64,000 bases of DNA. It comes from Muricauda sp. SCSIO 65647. GTDB lineage: Bacteria; Bacteroidota; Bacteroidia; Flavobacteriales; Flavobacteriaceae. Below are positions 36,291 through 45,826 of the stretch, piece by piece; position 1 is the stretch's first letter; the number at the start of each line of letters is the position of its first letter. Both the position numbers and the translations under genes were made by a program. Under the pieces are notes generated by a model, which saw only the letters and a list, made by a program, of their open reading frames with translations, was not told the DNA's origin and made no database searches. Location of the stretch: contig NZ_CP091037.1 of NCBI RefSeq assembly GCF_021534965.1, positions 1,280,501-1,344,500 of the forward strand, in the 5' to 3' direction.

Positions 36291-36456
36291 ATATGGGCAT
36301 TTTGACAAAAAAAGCTTAGAACCCTGTACTCTCTTAAAGATATGACATATTTGAATACAGTGGTCATAATGTTCATACCGAAGCAACAAAAATGTCATTG
36401 CACACCTTAGCTTCCTAACGAAAATGCTTATTTTTAGGCCTATTGAATTTGTGGTA

Positions 36457-36750
36457 ATGCCGTATCAACTTATAGACAACATTGAAAAAAAACGGTATGA
36501 ATTTCGCGTAGACGAACATACCCCCATAATCGAATACATCAAGACCAAAGACAAGATTTACCTTACCCATACCGAGGTGCCCAAAGGGTTGGAGGGAAAA
36601 GGCATTGGAAAGGAGCTGGTACGGCAAGCACTCGAAGACATCAAGGCCAAAGGGTTGACCCTTGTACCACTTTGTCCGTTCGTGGCCCTTTTCATTAAAA
36701 GGAACCCCGAGTACAAGGCCTTGGTGCTAAAGGGCATCAATATTGCATGA
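36457..36750 (+). CDS. Small GNAT-like protein (YjdJ type)
   Basis: 97 residues from ATG 36457. It has the minimal GNAT layout of the YjdJ/NATD1 family: EYIKTKDKIYLTHTEVP, acetyl-CoA loop LEGKGIGKELV, and a final VPLCPFVALFIKRNPEY. E. coli yjdJ sits beside yjdI; here too the next gene encodes a YjdI-like Fe-S domain, starting one base after this stop. Confidence 0.82.
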   Translation: MPYQLIDNIEKKRYEFRVDEHTPIIEYIKTKDKIYLTHTEVPKGLEGKGIGKELVRQALEDIKAKGLTLVPLCPFVALFIKRNPEYKALVLKGINIA

Positions 36751-36751
36751 T

Positions 36752-37174
36752 ATGGAAAGAGAAATCGTAAAAGAATACAGTAAAGGTGATTTCACGGTCA
36801 TCTGGAAACCCAAAAAATGCATCCATTCAGAAATCTGCTGGCGTACGCTTCCCGAAGTCTATGACCCAAAGGGAAAACCATGGATCAACCCAGAGAACGC
36901 CTCCGTTGAGGCATTGAAATCACAGATTGAAAAATGTCCTTCAGGGGCACTCACCTACTCGATAAAAGGAGAAACCGTTATGGAAGAACAAAAAGAGACC
37001 GAATGCACGGTCATTGAAAATGGGCCACTTCTGGTCAGCGGCATGTTAAAGGTGACCTTGGCCAATGGCACCATCGAAACCAAGAAAAGATCTACCGCTT
37101 TTTGCCGTTGTGGTGCATCGAACAACAAACCCTATTGCGACGGCACGCACAACAAAACCGGATTTAAAGGATAG
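36752..37174 (+). CDS. Fe-S protein: YjdI-type [4Fe-4S] domain fused to CDGSH domain
   Basis: 140 residues from ATG 36752. Residues 1-70 resemble YjdI (KKCIHSEICWRTLPEVYD and KCPSGALTY carry the cluster Cys). Residues 85-140 hold a CDGSH zinc-finger-like [2Fe-2S] site CRCGASNNKPYCDGTH (three Cys and one His). The combination is common in Bacteroidota; redox or cluster-transfer roles are proposed. Co-transcribed with the YjdJ-like gene. Confidence 0.87.
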   Translation: MEREIVKEYSKGDFTVIWKPKKCIHSEICWRTLPEVYDPKGKPWINPENASVEALKSQIEKCPSGALTYSIKGETVMEEQKETECTVIENGPLLVSGMLKVTLANGTIETKKRSTAFCRCGASNNKPYCDGTHNKTGFKG

Positions 37175-37178
37175 CTAA

Positions 37179-37592
37179 GTGGAAAAGCACCGAAACCTTT
37201 CCGATATCGAGTTTTCAGCGCGCTTCGCCAATGCGACCTTGAGACCAGAACTCTTCACCCATGAGGCGCACCTGCGATTGGCATGGCTTTATATCAAAAA
37301 TCATGGTTTAAAAACCGCTATTGATCTGGTCTGCACACAAATAAAACACTTTGCCGAATCAAACGGGGCCTTTGATAAGTTCAATAAGACATTGACCGTG
37401 GCCGCCATACGGGCCGTCTATCATTTTATGCTGAAGTCTGAATCAAGTACCTTTCATGGTTTCATCAACGAATTTCCGAGGCTGAAACACAATTTCAAAG
37501 CGTTGATGGCCGCGCACTACGGATTTGACATCTACCGTTCCCCAAAAGCAAAAAAAGAATATCTAGCACCTGACCTATTGCCCTTTGATTAA
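37179..37592 (+). CDS. Conserved hypothetical protein
   Basis: 137 residues starting at GTG 37179, four bases after the CDGSH gene, so probably the third gene of that unit. It is helical, with the conserved-looking FTHEAHLRLAWLYIKNHG and ESNGAFDKFNKTLT. The paired His and acidic residues could bind a metal. No family name can be given. Confidence 0.65.
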   Translation: MEKHRNLSDIEFSARFANATLRPELFTHEAHLRLAWLYIKNHGLKTAIDLVCTQIKHFAESNGAFDKFNKTLTVAAIRAVYHFMLKSESSTFHGFINEFPRLKHNFKALMAAHYGFDIYRSPKAKKEYLAPDLLPFD

Positions 37593-37616
37593 TGTTTTGG
37601 GCCTTATGGGCTTTGT

Positions 37617-38738
37617 TCAGGTTTCGAGGGCATTCAAAAATTCTTCGACAGCGCGATAAAGATTCTCACCGGCCATGGCCATGGCCACATTCAAATCGGC
37701 AATACCCTTACTTACTTCAGAAACATGGGTCAAGCCCATTTTTTTTGCTTCATTTTCTGAAAGGGCAACGGCACCACAGAACGCTGCCACCGGAATATGC
37801 TGCTTTTGTGCCGATGCAATGACACCTCCTATGGTTTTCCCTGAAAGGGTTTGATCGTCCAACTTACCTTCTCCGGTAATGATCCAATCGGCATCTTTGA
37901 TCTTGGCTTCGAAAGCTGCCATTTCTTTGACCAAATCGATCCCTGACAAGAGTTCAGCATTTAAAAAGGCTACGGCCCCTCCACCAAGTCCACCGGCAGC
38001 ACCGGCACCGGGAATCTTCTGTAGATCGATCCCCATTTGTGAACGCACTATCGATGCAAAATGACGCAAACCGTCATCGAGTTCCTCAATTTCACTGGCC
38101 GAAGCCCCTTTCTGTTTGGCATACACCTTGGCAGCGCCATTTTCTCCATAGAAAGGATTATCGACATCACAGGCCACTTTCACCGAGATGCCCGAAAGTG
38201 ATTTTTTGGGAGGGACTATGGCCACCACCTTGGCGAGGTTTTTTCCGATAGGGCTGAGGACTTTCCCGTCTTTGTCAAGAAAAGTATACCCTAAGGCTTG
38301 GGCCATGCCCATACCGCCATCATTGGTGGCACTGCCGCCTATCCCTAAAAAAATATGCTTTGCCCCTTTTTGAATGGCATCGGCAACTAGTTCACCAGTA
38401 CCCAGCGTGGTCGTGAGCATACAATTCAACTCATGGGCCCCTAATAGTCGGTGACCTGATGCCTCAGCCATTTCGATAAAGGCCGTTTCTTTTTTACCTG
38501 AAAACAAGTAGTTGCACTCCATTGGCCGAAACAAGGGGTCGCTCACCGTACAACCGACAATCTCACCGCCTAGATACTGTTCGGCGACCTGAATGGTACC
38601 ATCACCGCCATCGGCAAGGGGTACCTTTACAATTTCTGAACGGGGAAACCTTTCAGATACCGCTTTCTCGACAATGGTGCAAAATTCGGCCCCTGTCAAT
38701 GAGCCTTTGAACTTATCGGGAGCGATGACAAACTTCAT
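37617..38738 (-). CDS. Glycerate kinase (type II, GarK/GlxK family)
   Basis: 373 residues from ATG 38738 (MKFVIAPDKFKGSL). Family motifs: DKFKGSLTG, PLADGGDGT, GIGGSATNDGGMGMAQALG, and GAGAAGGLGGG. It phosphorylates D-glycerate to 2- or 3-phosphoglycerate. The longer reading starts at an upstream codon without family support. Confidence 0.93.
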   Translation of the reverse strand: MKFVIAPDKFKGSLTGAEFCTIVEKAVSERFPRSEIVKVPLADGGDGTIQVAEQYLGGEIVGCTVSDPLFRPMECNYLFSGKKETAFIEMAEASGHRLLGAHELNCMLTTTLGTGELVADAIQKGAKHIFLGIGGSATNDGGMGMAQALGYTFLDKDGKVLSPIGKNLAKVVAIVPPKKSLSGISVKVACDVDNPFYGENGAAKVYAKQKGASASEIEELDDGLRHFASIVRSQMGIDLQKIPGAGAAGGLGGGAVAFLNAELLSGIDLVKEMAAFEAKIKDADWIITGEGKLDDQTLSGKTIGGVIASAQKQHIPVAAFCGAVALSENEAKKMGLTHVSEVSKGIADLNVAMAMAGENLYRAVEEFLNALET

Positions 38739-38798
38739 AACTAAAAGCAGCTGTTGTACCACGATAAAATACGGTTCTCATGGCTAAAAACAAAACCG

Positions 38799-38806
38799 TA
38801 TTTTTG
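38799..38806 (+). promoter_or_regulatory. -7 promoter element before the SIMPL gene
   Basis: TATTTTTG matches TAnnTTTG, 15 bases before the ATG. Confidence 0.4.
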
Positions 38807-38821
38807 CTTTAAAACCTTACC

Positions 38822-39520
38822 ATGAAAAATGTCTTTTTACTTCTTACACTGTTTGTTTTAGCCCCAACTGTTTTTTCACAGTCAAAAAATTTCTTGGATG
38901 TTCCCTATTTAGAGACCTCTGCAAGGGTCGATACCTTGGTGGCTCCCGATAAAATCTATCTGAGCATTACCATACAGGAAAAGGATTCGAAAGGAAGAAA
39001 ATCTGTTGAAGAACAAGAGAACAAAATGGCCAAGAGCTTGACCGATCTGGGAATCGATGTAGACAAGCAATTGACCATTAAAAACTTGGCAAGCAATTAT
39101 AAAAAGTACTTTTTAAGAAGTAAGGAGGTGCTTAAAAGCAAGCAATATTCCCTTTTGGTACATGATGGGTTAACCGCGGGAAAGGTCATGGCCGCCCTGG
39201 AAGATCTGGGCATAGCCAACACCTACCTTGAAAAGACCGAATATTCAAAAATGGATGAATTGGAGCTGGAACTCAAATCAAGGGCCGTCAAAAAGGCCAA
39301 GAAAAAAGCGGATGCCCTTACGGAGCCTTTGGGCCAAACCGTGGGCGTGGCCATACATATCGCCGACCATTCGCAGCCCTATTACCCCAGGTACAATCAG
39401 CCAAGAATGGAGATGGCAATGGCTAAAATGGATATGGCCGAACCTGAGCCTTTGGACATCGGTTTTGAAATGATCCGGGTAGAGGCCACCATAAATGTCA
39501 AGTTTGCCTTGTCTAATTAA
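38822..39520 (+). CDS. SIMPL (DUF541) domain protein, secreted
   Basis: 232 residues with a signal peptide (MKNVFLLLTLFVLAPTVFS). The SIMPL/BP26 body has VDTLVAPDKIYLSITIQEKD at the start, GIDVDKQLTIKNL, and a long helix rich in Lys/Ala (KSRAVKKAKKKADAL). Relatives include the Brucella BP26 periplasmic protein. Role unknown; probably periplasmic or outer-membrane associated. Confidence 0.82.
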   Translation: MKNVFLLLTLFVLAPTVFSQSKNFLDVPYLETSARVDTLVAPDKIYLSITIQEKDSKGRKSVEEQENKMAKSLTDLGIDVDKQLTIKNLASNYKKYFLRSKEVLKSKQYSLLVHDGLTAGKVMAALEDLGIANTYLEKTEYSKMDELELELKSRAVKKAKKKADALTEPLGQTVGVAIHIADHSQPYYPRYNQPRMEMAMAKMDMAEPEPLDIGFEMIRVEATINVKFALSN

Positions 39521-39557
39521 TGCCCTGTCATCCGTCTTCATACCAAAAGACATCATT

Positions 39558-40049
39558 ATGAAAATTTTACCGTTTATTTTGTTATTGGGCCTTTCTTTCG
39601 GGCAAGCTCAAAACACCATACAATTGGCAGCGGGGCAGACTTCCCCCAAAGCCACTTTGAATCAGGTTTCTTGGCTAGTTGGCCATTGGCAGGGAGAGGC
39701 ATTCGGCGGTATCGCTGAAGAAATTTGGAGTCCTCCCCTAGGTGAATCCATGATGTTCGTATTTCGATTGGTCAACGACGGCAAGGTTTCCTTTTATGAA
39801 AGCGGTCACATCAAACAGGTCGGGCCGACCCTTTTGATGCAATTGAAACACTTTCATGGAGATTTAAGAGGTTGGGAAGAAAAGGACGAAACCGTTGATT
39901 TCAAATTGGTAAAACTGGAAAAAAACAAAGTGTTCTTTGAAGGCCTCACCATTGAAAAGGTGACGGAAGATCGGGTCAAGTTTTATGTGCTCATTGAAGA
40001 TGGCGATAAAATGGAAGAAATCGTTTTTAACTATGCCAGAGTGAGATAA
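39558..40049 (+). CDS. DUF6265-like secreted protein
   Basis: 163 residues from ATG 39558, signal peptide MKILPFILLLGLSFGQAQ. The mature part reads LVGHWQGEAFGGIAEEIWSPP then LGESMMFVFRLV, a lipocalin-like beta-barrel pattern found in DUF6265 proteins. Ligand unknown. It follows the SIMPL gene by 37 bases on the same strand. Confidence 0.72.
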   Translation: MKILPFILLLGLSFGQAQNTIQLAAGQTSPKATLNQVSWLVGHWQGEAFGGIAEEIWSPPLGESMMFVFRLVNDGKVSFYESGHIKQVGPTLLMQLKHFHGDLRGWEEKDETVDFKLVKLEKNKVFFEGLTIEKVTEDRVKFYVLIEDGDKMEEIVFNYARVR

Positions 40050-40143
40050 GACAGGGGTGATCTTAGACTTCCATTTCAAAGTGTATGCTGCAATCTAAAA
40101 GCATCCTTTTGATTTCGGGTGCATCTCTACATAAACCGTGGGC

Positions 40144-40575
40144 ATGAAAAATCATTATGCGTCCTTAATCCTGTCACTTGCACTTACTTTGGTTTCGTGT
40201 AATTCAGATGACAATTCGCCAACTTCAGATATTTGTGATTTTCTGGGCATTGTCAGCAACAGTCAATTCAATAACACGAATACTGACAACTATGTGATTC
40301 AAAGTGTTGATCTACAGGGAGATTGTTTGCAGATTGAAATAGCCAGCGGTGGTTGTGACGGGGATTCATGGAAGGTCAGGCTCATAGGAGCAGCCAATGT
40401 GGACGATTCCCTGCCGCCCATGCGCAGTATCATTCTAAGACTTGACAATCAAGAGTTGTGCGAGGCTTTTATCACGAAAACGTATTCTTTTGAACTGACA
40501 CCTTTTCGAGATAGTGGCGACTCCATCCTACTTCGACTCGAAGGTTGGGAAGATCCCATTCTATATTCGTTCTAA
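40144..40575 (+). CDS. Hypothetical lipoprotein
   Basis: 143 residues from ATG 40144; a GTG two codons earlier is possible. The lipobox LTLVSC with an acidic CNSDDNS after the Cys suggests a lipoprotein. The mature part is beta-rich with four further Cys (ICDF, GDCLQ, GGCDGD, ELCEAF). No family recognised. Confidence 0.65.
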   Translation: MKNHYASLILSLALTLVSCNSDDNSPTSDICDFLGIVSNSQFNNTNTDNYVIQSVDLQGDCLQIEIASGGCDGDSWKVRLIGAANVDDSLPPMRSIILRLDNQELCEAFITKTYSFELTPFRDSGDSILLRLEGWEDPILYSF

Positions 40576-40582
40576 GCGGTGC

Positions 40583-41164
40583 TCAGTCCAGTACCGAGAG
40601 TCCAGAATTGACCACCTTCTGTAGCTTGTCGGGGTTAGAATCCACTTTGGCCAACACCCGAATGCCATTGTAAAGGGCAAAGAGCATTAAGCCTACTTCT
40701 TGGGCATTTTTTGATGGGGAAAGTTCCCCAGTGTTGATTCCTTTTTGCACATAACCGATAAAGAGGTTTTCAACGGTCTCCTTGTTATCGAGAAGTGTCT
40801 GGAGCATCTTTTTATTTCCAGGAATCAGCTCTGTAGTGGTGTTCACCACAAAACAACCCTTACGGTTCTCATCGTTCACCGTTTCCTCAATGGCTTTGTC
40901 AAAGAGTTTTTTAAAGCCCATTTTGACCGATGGTTCGCCATCAAATAGCTGATGCAACCAGCCCCCCACGGCCTTTCGATAATGGGCAAAGGCCTTGTCG
41001 AACAGTTCTTCCTTTCCGCCAAAGGTATCGTACAGGCTAGCGCGGTTAATGCCCAAATGCAATACCAAATCTTGCATTGAAGTGGCGTGGAACCCTTTTT
41101 GCCAAAAGAGTTCCATCGCCTTGTTCAATATTTCTTCTTCACAAAATTGTTTGGGTCGTGGCAT
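40583..41164 (-). CDS. TetR family transcriptional regulator
   Basis: 193 residues. The N-terminal helix-turn-helix reads FWQKGFHATSMQDLVLHLGI with NRASLYDTFGGKEELF; the C-terminal domain resembles the YcdC/AcrR-like ligand-binding fold. It lies 29 bases downstream of the SDR gene on the same strand, so the two probably share one promoter. Two matching palindromes before the SDR gene are the likely operators. Confidence 0.88.
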   Translation of the reverse strand: MPRPKQFCEEEILNKAMELFWQKGFHATSMQDLVLHLGINRASLYDTFGGKEELFDKAFAHYRKAVGGWLHQLFDGEPSVKMGFKKLFDKAIEETVNDENRKGCFVVNTTTELIPGNKKMLQTLLDNKETVENLFIGYVQKGINTGELSPSKNAQEVGLMLFALYNGIRVLAKVDSNPDKLQKVVNSGLSVLD

Positions 41165-41193
41165 AATCTATCGTACCAAATGTATCCAAAAAA

Positions 41194-41943
41194 CTACACT
41201 TGGGCGAAACCGCCATCAACGGGAATTTCAGCTCCCGTGATATAGCTACTGTCCGATGCGGCCAAAAACAATGCCGTAGTCGCCACCTCATCAGCGTTCC
41301 CAAATCGGCCCAGGCTCACCAACGAAGGAAAATTTGAGGCCATGGCATCAATATTCTCTTGGGGCACATTGTGCTTTCCATAGATCGGGGTATCAATCGG
41401 GCCAGGGGCAATGGCATTCACACGAATGCCCTTGGGGCCAAACTCTGCGGCCAAGGTTCGGGTCAATGAGCGCAACGCGGCTTTACTGGACGCATAGGCC
41501 GACATTCCTGCAAAACCTTTGATGTTCACCACAGAAGTGTTGAAAATAATGCTTGCCCCTTCGTTGAAGTGCTCGTTGGCCGCTTTGACCGTAAATAATG
41601 GGCCTCGTACATTAATGTCATATACCTCGTCAAAAATGGCTTCAGTCAACCCGTCAATGGTTTCCAAGCGAAAGATTCCAGCGTTCAGGAAGAGTACATC
41701 GATCTTGCCAAAGGCATCGACCGTAGTTTTTACCAGTTGCTCACTATCTGATACACTGGCGGCTTCTGCCTTTACCAAGAGATAATCCCCTGAAAGTTCA
41801 GGGGTAAGGGCGTCTAATTTTTCTTGGCTCCTACCGGTCAAAACGACTTTGGCCCCCTCTTGCAAAAAGAGCTTTGCCGTTTGTAGGCCCATGCCACTGG
41901 TGGCTCCGGTTATAATGGCCACTTTGTTTTCCAACTTTTTCAT
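41194..41943 (-). CDS. Short-chain dehydrogenase/reductase
   Basis: 249 residues, a classical SDR: cofactor loop TGATSGMG (11-18), NAG, catalytic Ser in NTSVVN, and YxxxK as YASSK. The end GAEIPVDGGFAQV is typical. The Arg residue in TGRSQEK suggests NADP preference. It is transcribed first, with the TetR gene behind it. The substrate is unknown, likely an electrophile sensed by TetR. Confidence 0.9.
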   Translation of the reverse strand: MKKLENKVAIITGATSGMGLQTAKLFLQEGAKVVLTGRSQEKLDALTPELSGDYLLVKAEAASVSDSEQLVKTTVDAFGKIDVLFLNAGIFRLETIDGLTEAIFDEVYDINVRGPLFTVKAANEHFNEGASIIFNTSVVNIKGFAGMSAYASSKAALRSLTRTLAAEFGPKGIRVNAIAPGPIDTPIYGKHNVPQENIDAMASNFPSLVSLGRFGNADEVATTALFLAASDSSYITGAEIPVDGGFAQV

Positions 41944-41974
41944 TTGATATACATATTTGGTTTAAATTTTTATT

Positions 41975-41992
41975 TTGGAACAATCATTCCAA
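41975..41992. promoter_or_regulatory. TetR operator 1
   Basis: TTGGAACAATCATTCCAA: arms TTGGAA / TTCCAA around six bases, 32 bases before the SDR start codon (reading leftward). Confidence 0.6.
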
Positions 41993-42008
41993 TACAAACA
42001 TATTCATT

Positions 42009-42026
42009 TTAGAACGTTTGTTCCAA
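42009..42026. promoter_or_regulatory. TetR operator 2
   Basis: The bottom strand reads TTGGAACAAACGTTCTAA, a near copy of operator 1, with centres 34 bases apart (about three helical turns). Confidence 0.58.
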
Positions 42027-42101
42027 AACAAAATTCAACTTTAACAATATTTTAAAATTTTAGCGGCTGTTTCGTATCTTCCTCACTCAAAAATCCAACC
42101 T

Positions 42102-45100
42102 ATGAAAACGCTACGATTGTTTCTGATCCTACTACTTGCCCTTCCCTTCTTTACCACTGCGCAACGAAGAAAAAAGAAGGAGACGAGCCCCGCCATTGTA
42201 TTGAACGATTCTTTGTATTCTGGACTCAAATGGCGAAATATCGGTCCGTTTCGGGGTGGGCGCAGCGTGGCCTCCACCGGGGTCGTTGGCCAGCCCATGA
42301 CCTATTACATGGGCACAACAGGCGGCGGTGTATGGAAAACCGTGGATGACGGCATTACTTGGAAAAATATTTCGGATGGCAAATTGAATACCGGAACGGT
42401 CGGTGCCATTGCGGTAGCAGAGAGCAATCCCAATCTTGTAGTGGTCGGTATGGGCGAACACGCCGCACGTGGTGTGATGACCTCTATGGGCGATGGGATC
42501 TACAAATCGACCGATGCAGGAAAAACATGGAAGCATATCGGTTTGGACGAAACCAGGCACATTTCTGATGTGATCGTCCATCCTACCGATCCAGATATTT
42601 TATTTGTAGCTGCCCAAGGGGCACAATATGGCCCTTCGCAACAGCGTGGCATTTATCGTTCAAAGAATGGGGGTGAAACCTGGGAACGCGTACTTTTTGT
42701 GGATTCAACCACAGGGGCTTCTTCCCTATCCATGGATATGAACAACCCCCTGATCCTTTATGCGGCAATGTGGCAGCACAGACGCTACTCCTGGACCATG
42801 GAATCGGGCGGGCCGTCTTCCGGCATCTACAAATCTACCGATGGGGGAAGCACATGGAAGCAGTTGAAAAAAGGACTTCCCAAAACATTCGGCAAAGCGG
42901 GCATTTCAGTATCACGGGCCAATTCAGAGCTGGTCTATGCCGTAATCGAGGCCGAAGGTGAAAAAGGCGGGGTGTACAAAAGTGTTGATGCGGGAAAAAC
43001 GTGGAAACAGGTCAACAAAAATCGCATCAATATTGCCCGTTCATGGTACTATATGGAGATTTTTGCCGACCCCCAAGATGAAAATGTGGTCTATGTCTTG
43101 AACGCCCCAGTGACGAAATCCATCGATGGCGGTAAGACCTTTACCCCTCTGCCCACACCACATGGCGATAACCACCATTTATGGATCGACCCATATAACA
43201 ATTCAAGAATGATCAACTCGAACGACGGGGGTGCCAATGTTTCAAACAACGGTGGAAAAAGTTGGAGCACCCAACAAAATCAAGCCACTTCCCAATTTTA
43301 TCGGGTCATTACCGATAATTTGGTTCCCTATAATGTGTATGGAGGCCAGCAAGACAATTCGGCCATTGCCATTGCCAGCAGAACCAATGATGCCGGAATT
43401 GACTGGAAAGATTGGTATTCAGTGGCCGGTTGCGAGAGTGCGTATTTGGCCTTTGACCCCGATAACCCAGAAGTGGTCTATGGCGGTTGTTACCAAGGGA
43501 TCATTGAAAAATGGATCAAAGCGTCACGCGAGGGCAAACCCATTAAGGCCTATCCTGAATTGGGTTTGGGCAAGGTGCCCAAGAACTTTAAATTTCGCTA
43601 CAACTGGAATGCACCCATTATCAGCTCTCCCCATGACCGAAACACCATTTACCATGCGGGCAATGTGGTGTTCAAAACCACTGACGGAGGCCATAGTTGG
43701 CAAGCCATAAGCCCTGATCTGACCCGAAATGAAATCGAAAAACAAGGGCCAGGTGGTGGTCCCTATACCAACGAGGCCGCGGGTGGCGAAAACTACAATA
43801 CACTAATGTATTTAGTCGAATCACCCCATGAAAAAGGTGTGCTGTATGCGGGCAGTGATGATGGGCTGGTGCACATTACCAAAGACGGTGGTGCCAATTG
43901 GGAAAACATTACCCCGCCCAACCTTGCCGAAGGTATTATCAATAGCATTGAGGTCTCGCCCCATGACCCCGCCACCGCCTATATCGCCGTGATGCGCTAT
44001 AAGTTCTTGGATTTGAAACCCTACGTGTTCAAGACCACCGACTATGGCAAAACATGGACGAAGATCACCAACGGCATTACCGACAAGCATACTTTTGTGC
44101 GTGTGGTTCGTGAAGACAAAAAGAAAAAGGGATTGTTATACGCCGGTACCGAAACCGGACTCTATATTTCTTTGGACGATGGACAGAACTGGCAAAAGTT
44201 TCAGTTGAACCTGCCCGTGGTTCCCATCAACGATTTGATCATTCAAGACAATGATCTGGTAATAGCCACGGCCGGTCGATCGTTCTGGATCTTGGACGAT
44301 GTAGGTGCCATACAGAACAGTTTCGATACAGCGGTGCAGCTAAAAATTGTGCAACCGAAACCAAGTTATCGCATTTTTGGTGGCAGTCCAGACAAACCTA
44401 TTCCCGGTCTGGGGCAGAATCCGAAATCAGGGGTCACAATTGATTATTACCTTCCCAATAAACTGGACTCCATACCCTTGAAATTGGAGGTATTGCAAAA
44501 CGGAAAAGTCATCAGAAGTTACACCAATCAAAAACCAAACGATTTTAAGTCTTGGCCCGGCGGCCCCCCAAAACCACAAGTACTTCCCTCAAAGAAAGGA
44601 TACAATCGCTTTACTTGGGATTTTAGAAAAGAGGCCATCCCTACCATTGACAAAGTATTTGTGTTCGGGAATTATGCAGGTTCAAGGGTAGCTCCAGGCA
44701 CTTATACCTTACGATTGAGTTTAGAGGGAGAAATCGTTGAAACCACCGCACAAGTGTTGGCAAACCCGAAAATAGAAGCCTCTCCGGCAGATTATACCGA
44801 GCAGCAGTCCGTACTGAACCAGATTGAAGCTACCCTAAAGACCATGCATACCGCCGTCAACCAAATGCGTTCGGCCAAGGGTCAATTAACCTCTTATAAA
44901 AACCTATTGAAAGACCGCGAAGATGTCAAAGAATTACTGGTCAAAGGAGATAGTTTGATGAAGCGGATCACCACATGGGAAGAACACCTTATTCAACCCA
45001 AACAGAAAACCTTTCAAGATGTGATCAACTTTCACAACCAACTCAATGCCGACTTCATGCATTTAAAGGGCTTTGTAGATGTCGCCGAACCCAAGGTGAC

Positions 45101-45251
45101 CCAAGGGGTAAAAGAGCGTTTAAAGGATTTATTGCAGGCGTGGCAAACGTATGAAAATGAAAAGAACGCCATTGTACAAACCGAAATGGCTGCTTATAAC
45201 CAGCTGTACAAATCGTTGAACCTGCCGGCCCTAATTATGGACAACAACTGA
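42102..45251 (+). CDS. Secreted sortilin-like (VPS10/BNR repeat) beta-propeller protein
   Basis: 1049 residues with signal peptide MKTLRLFLILLLALPFFTTA. Many Asp-box/BNR repeats of the S-x-D-x-G-x-T-W type occur: STDAGKTWKHI, STDGGSTWKQL, SVDAGKTWKQV, SLDDGQNW, and others. They form one or two beta-propellers (residues 40-750), followed by a helical C-terminal part (about 890-1045). Such proteins are often labelled glycosyl hydrolase, but no sialidase active site is apparent. Probably exported or periplasmic. Confidence 0.85.
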   Translation: MKTLRLFLILLLALPFFTTAQRRKKKETSPAIVLNDSLYSGLKWRNIGPFRGGRSVASTGVVGQPMTYYMGTTGGGVWKTVDDGITWKNISDGKLNTGTVGAIAVAESNPNLVVVGMGEHAARGVMTSMGDGIYKSTDAGKTWKHIGLDETRHISDVIVHPTDPDILFVAAQGAQYGPSQQRGIYRSKNGGETWERVLFVDSTTGASSLSMDMNNPLILYAAMWQHRRYSWTMESGGPSSGIYKSTDGGSTWKQLKKGLPKTFGKAGISVSRANSELVYAVIEAEGEKGGVYKSVDAGKTWKQVNKNRINIARSWYYMEIFADPQDENVVYVLNAPVTKSIDGGKTFTPLPTPHGDNHHLWIDPYNNSRMINSNDGGANVSNNGGKSWSTQQNQATSQFYRVITDNLVPYNVYGGQQDNSAIAIASRTNDAGIDWKDWYSVAGCESAYLAFDPDNPEVVYGGCYQGIIEKWIKASREGKPIKAYPELGLGKVPKNFKFRYNWNAPIISSPHDRNTIYHAGNVVFKTTDGGHSWQAISPDLTRNEIEKQGPGGGPYTNEAAGGENYNTLMYLVESPHEKGVLYAGSDDGLVHITKDGGANWENITPPNLAEGIINSIEVSPHDPATAYIAVMRYKFLDLKPYVFKTTDYGKTWTKITNGITDKHTFVRVVREDKKKKGLLYAGTETGLYISLDDGQNWQKFQLNLPVVPINDLIIQDNDLVIATAGRSFWILDDVGAIQNSFDTAVQLKIVQPKPSYRIFGGSPDKPIPGLGQNPKSGVTIDYYLPNKLDSIPLKLEVLQNGKVIRSYTNQKPNDFKSWPGGPPKPQVLPSKKGYNRFTWDFRKEAIPTIDKVFVFGNYAGSRVAPGTYTLRLSLEGEIVETTAQVLANPKIEASPADYTEQQSVLNQIEATLKTMHTAVNQMRSAKGQLTSYKNLLKDREDVKELLVKGDSLMKRITTWEEHLIQPKQKTFQDVINFHNQLNADFMHLKGFVDVAEPKVTQGVKERLKDLLQAWQTYENEKNAIVQTEMAAYNQLYKSLNLPALIMDNN

Positions 45252-45820
45252 TGAGGGTTTTTGTTGCGGACAAAAAGTACGTCAAGGAAGATTTTAGAAC
45301 CCAGCGTCTTGCCAAGGGAGATTATGAAAATTGCCACTTTGAAGACTGCCTGTTTCAAGAAGGGTTTTTAGACAATCAGAATTTTGTGGAATGTCGTTTC
45401 GTGAACTGTGATCTGACCAATGTCAACATTGCCAATACCCAATTCAACGATGTGGTTTTCGAAGCGTGCAAATTGATGGGGATACATTTTGAGACTTGTG
45501 ACCCTTTACTTTTGACACTTCAATTCAAAAAGTGTAATCTTTCATTGGCTTCATTCTATGAAATGGACATGCCCAATACGCGTTTTGAAAACTGCAAGTT
45601 GCATCAGGTAGATTTTACCATGACCAAACTTATGGCGTGTCTATTTCCAGAATGCGATATGAAAGGTGCCCTATTTGAAGGCGCTGATCTTGGTCGGGCC
45701 GATTTTACTTCTGCGGTCAATTTCAACATAGACCCGACAAAAAACAACATTAAAAAGGCGATCTTCAGTCAAAGTGGCCTTATCGGTTTGTTGAAAAAGT
45801 ACGATATTGCCGTTGAATAA
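45251..45820 (+). CDS. Pentapeptide repeat protein (Qnr-like shape)
   Basis: 189 residues, nearly all five-residue repeats with Phe/Leu at the centre: FEDCLFQEGFLDNQNF, FVNCDLTNVNIANTQF, ALFEGADLGRADF. The quadrilateral helix resembles DNA in size and charge, and Qnr/MfpA proteins use this to protect gyrase; whether this one does is not known. Several Cys replace the usual small residue. The ATG overlaps the previous stop by one base (TGATG). Confidence 0.85.
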   Translation: MRVFVADKKYVKEDFRTQRLAKGDYENCHFEDCLFQEGFLDNQNFVECRFVNCDLTNVNIANTQFNDVVFEACKLMGIHFETCDPLLLTLQFKKCNLSLASFYEMDMPNTRFENCKLHQVDFTMTKLMACLFPECDMKGALFEGADLGRADFTSAVNFNIDPTKNNIKKAIFSQSGLIGLLKKYDIAVE

Positions 45821-45826
45821 GGGGTG

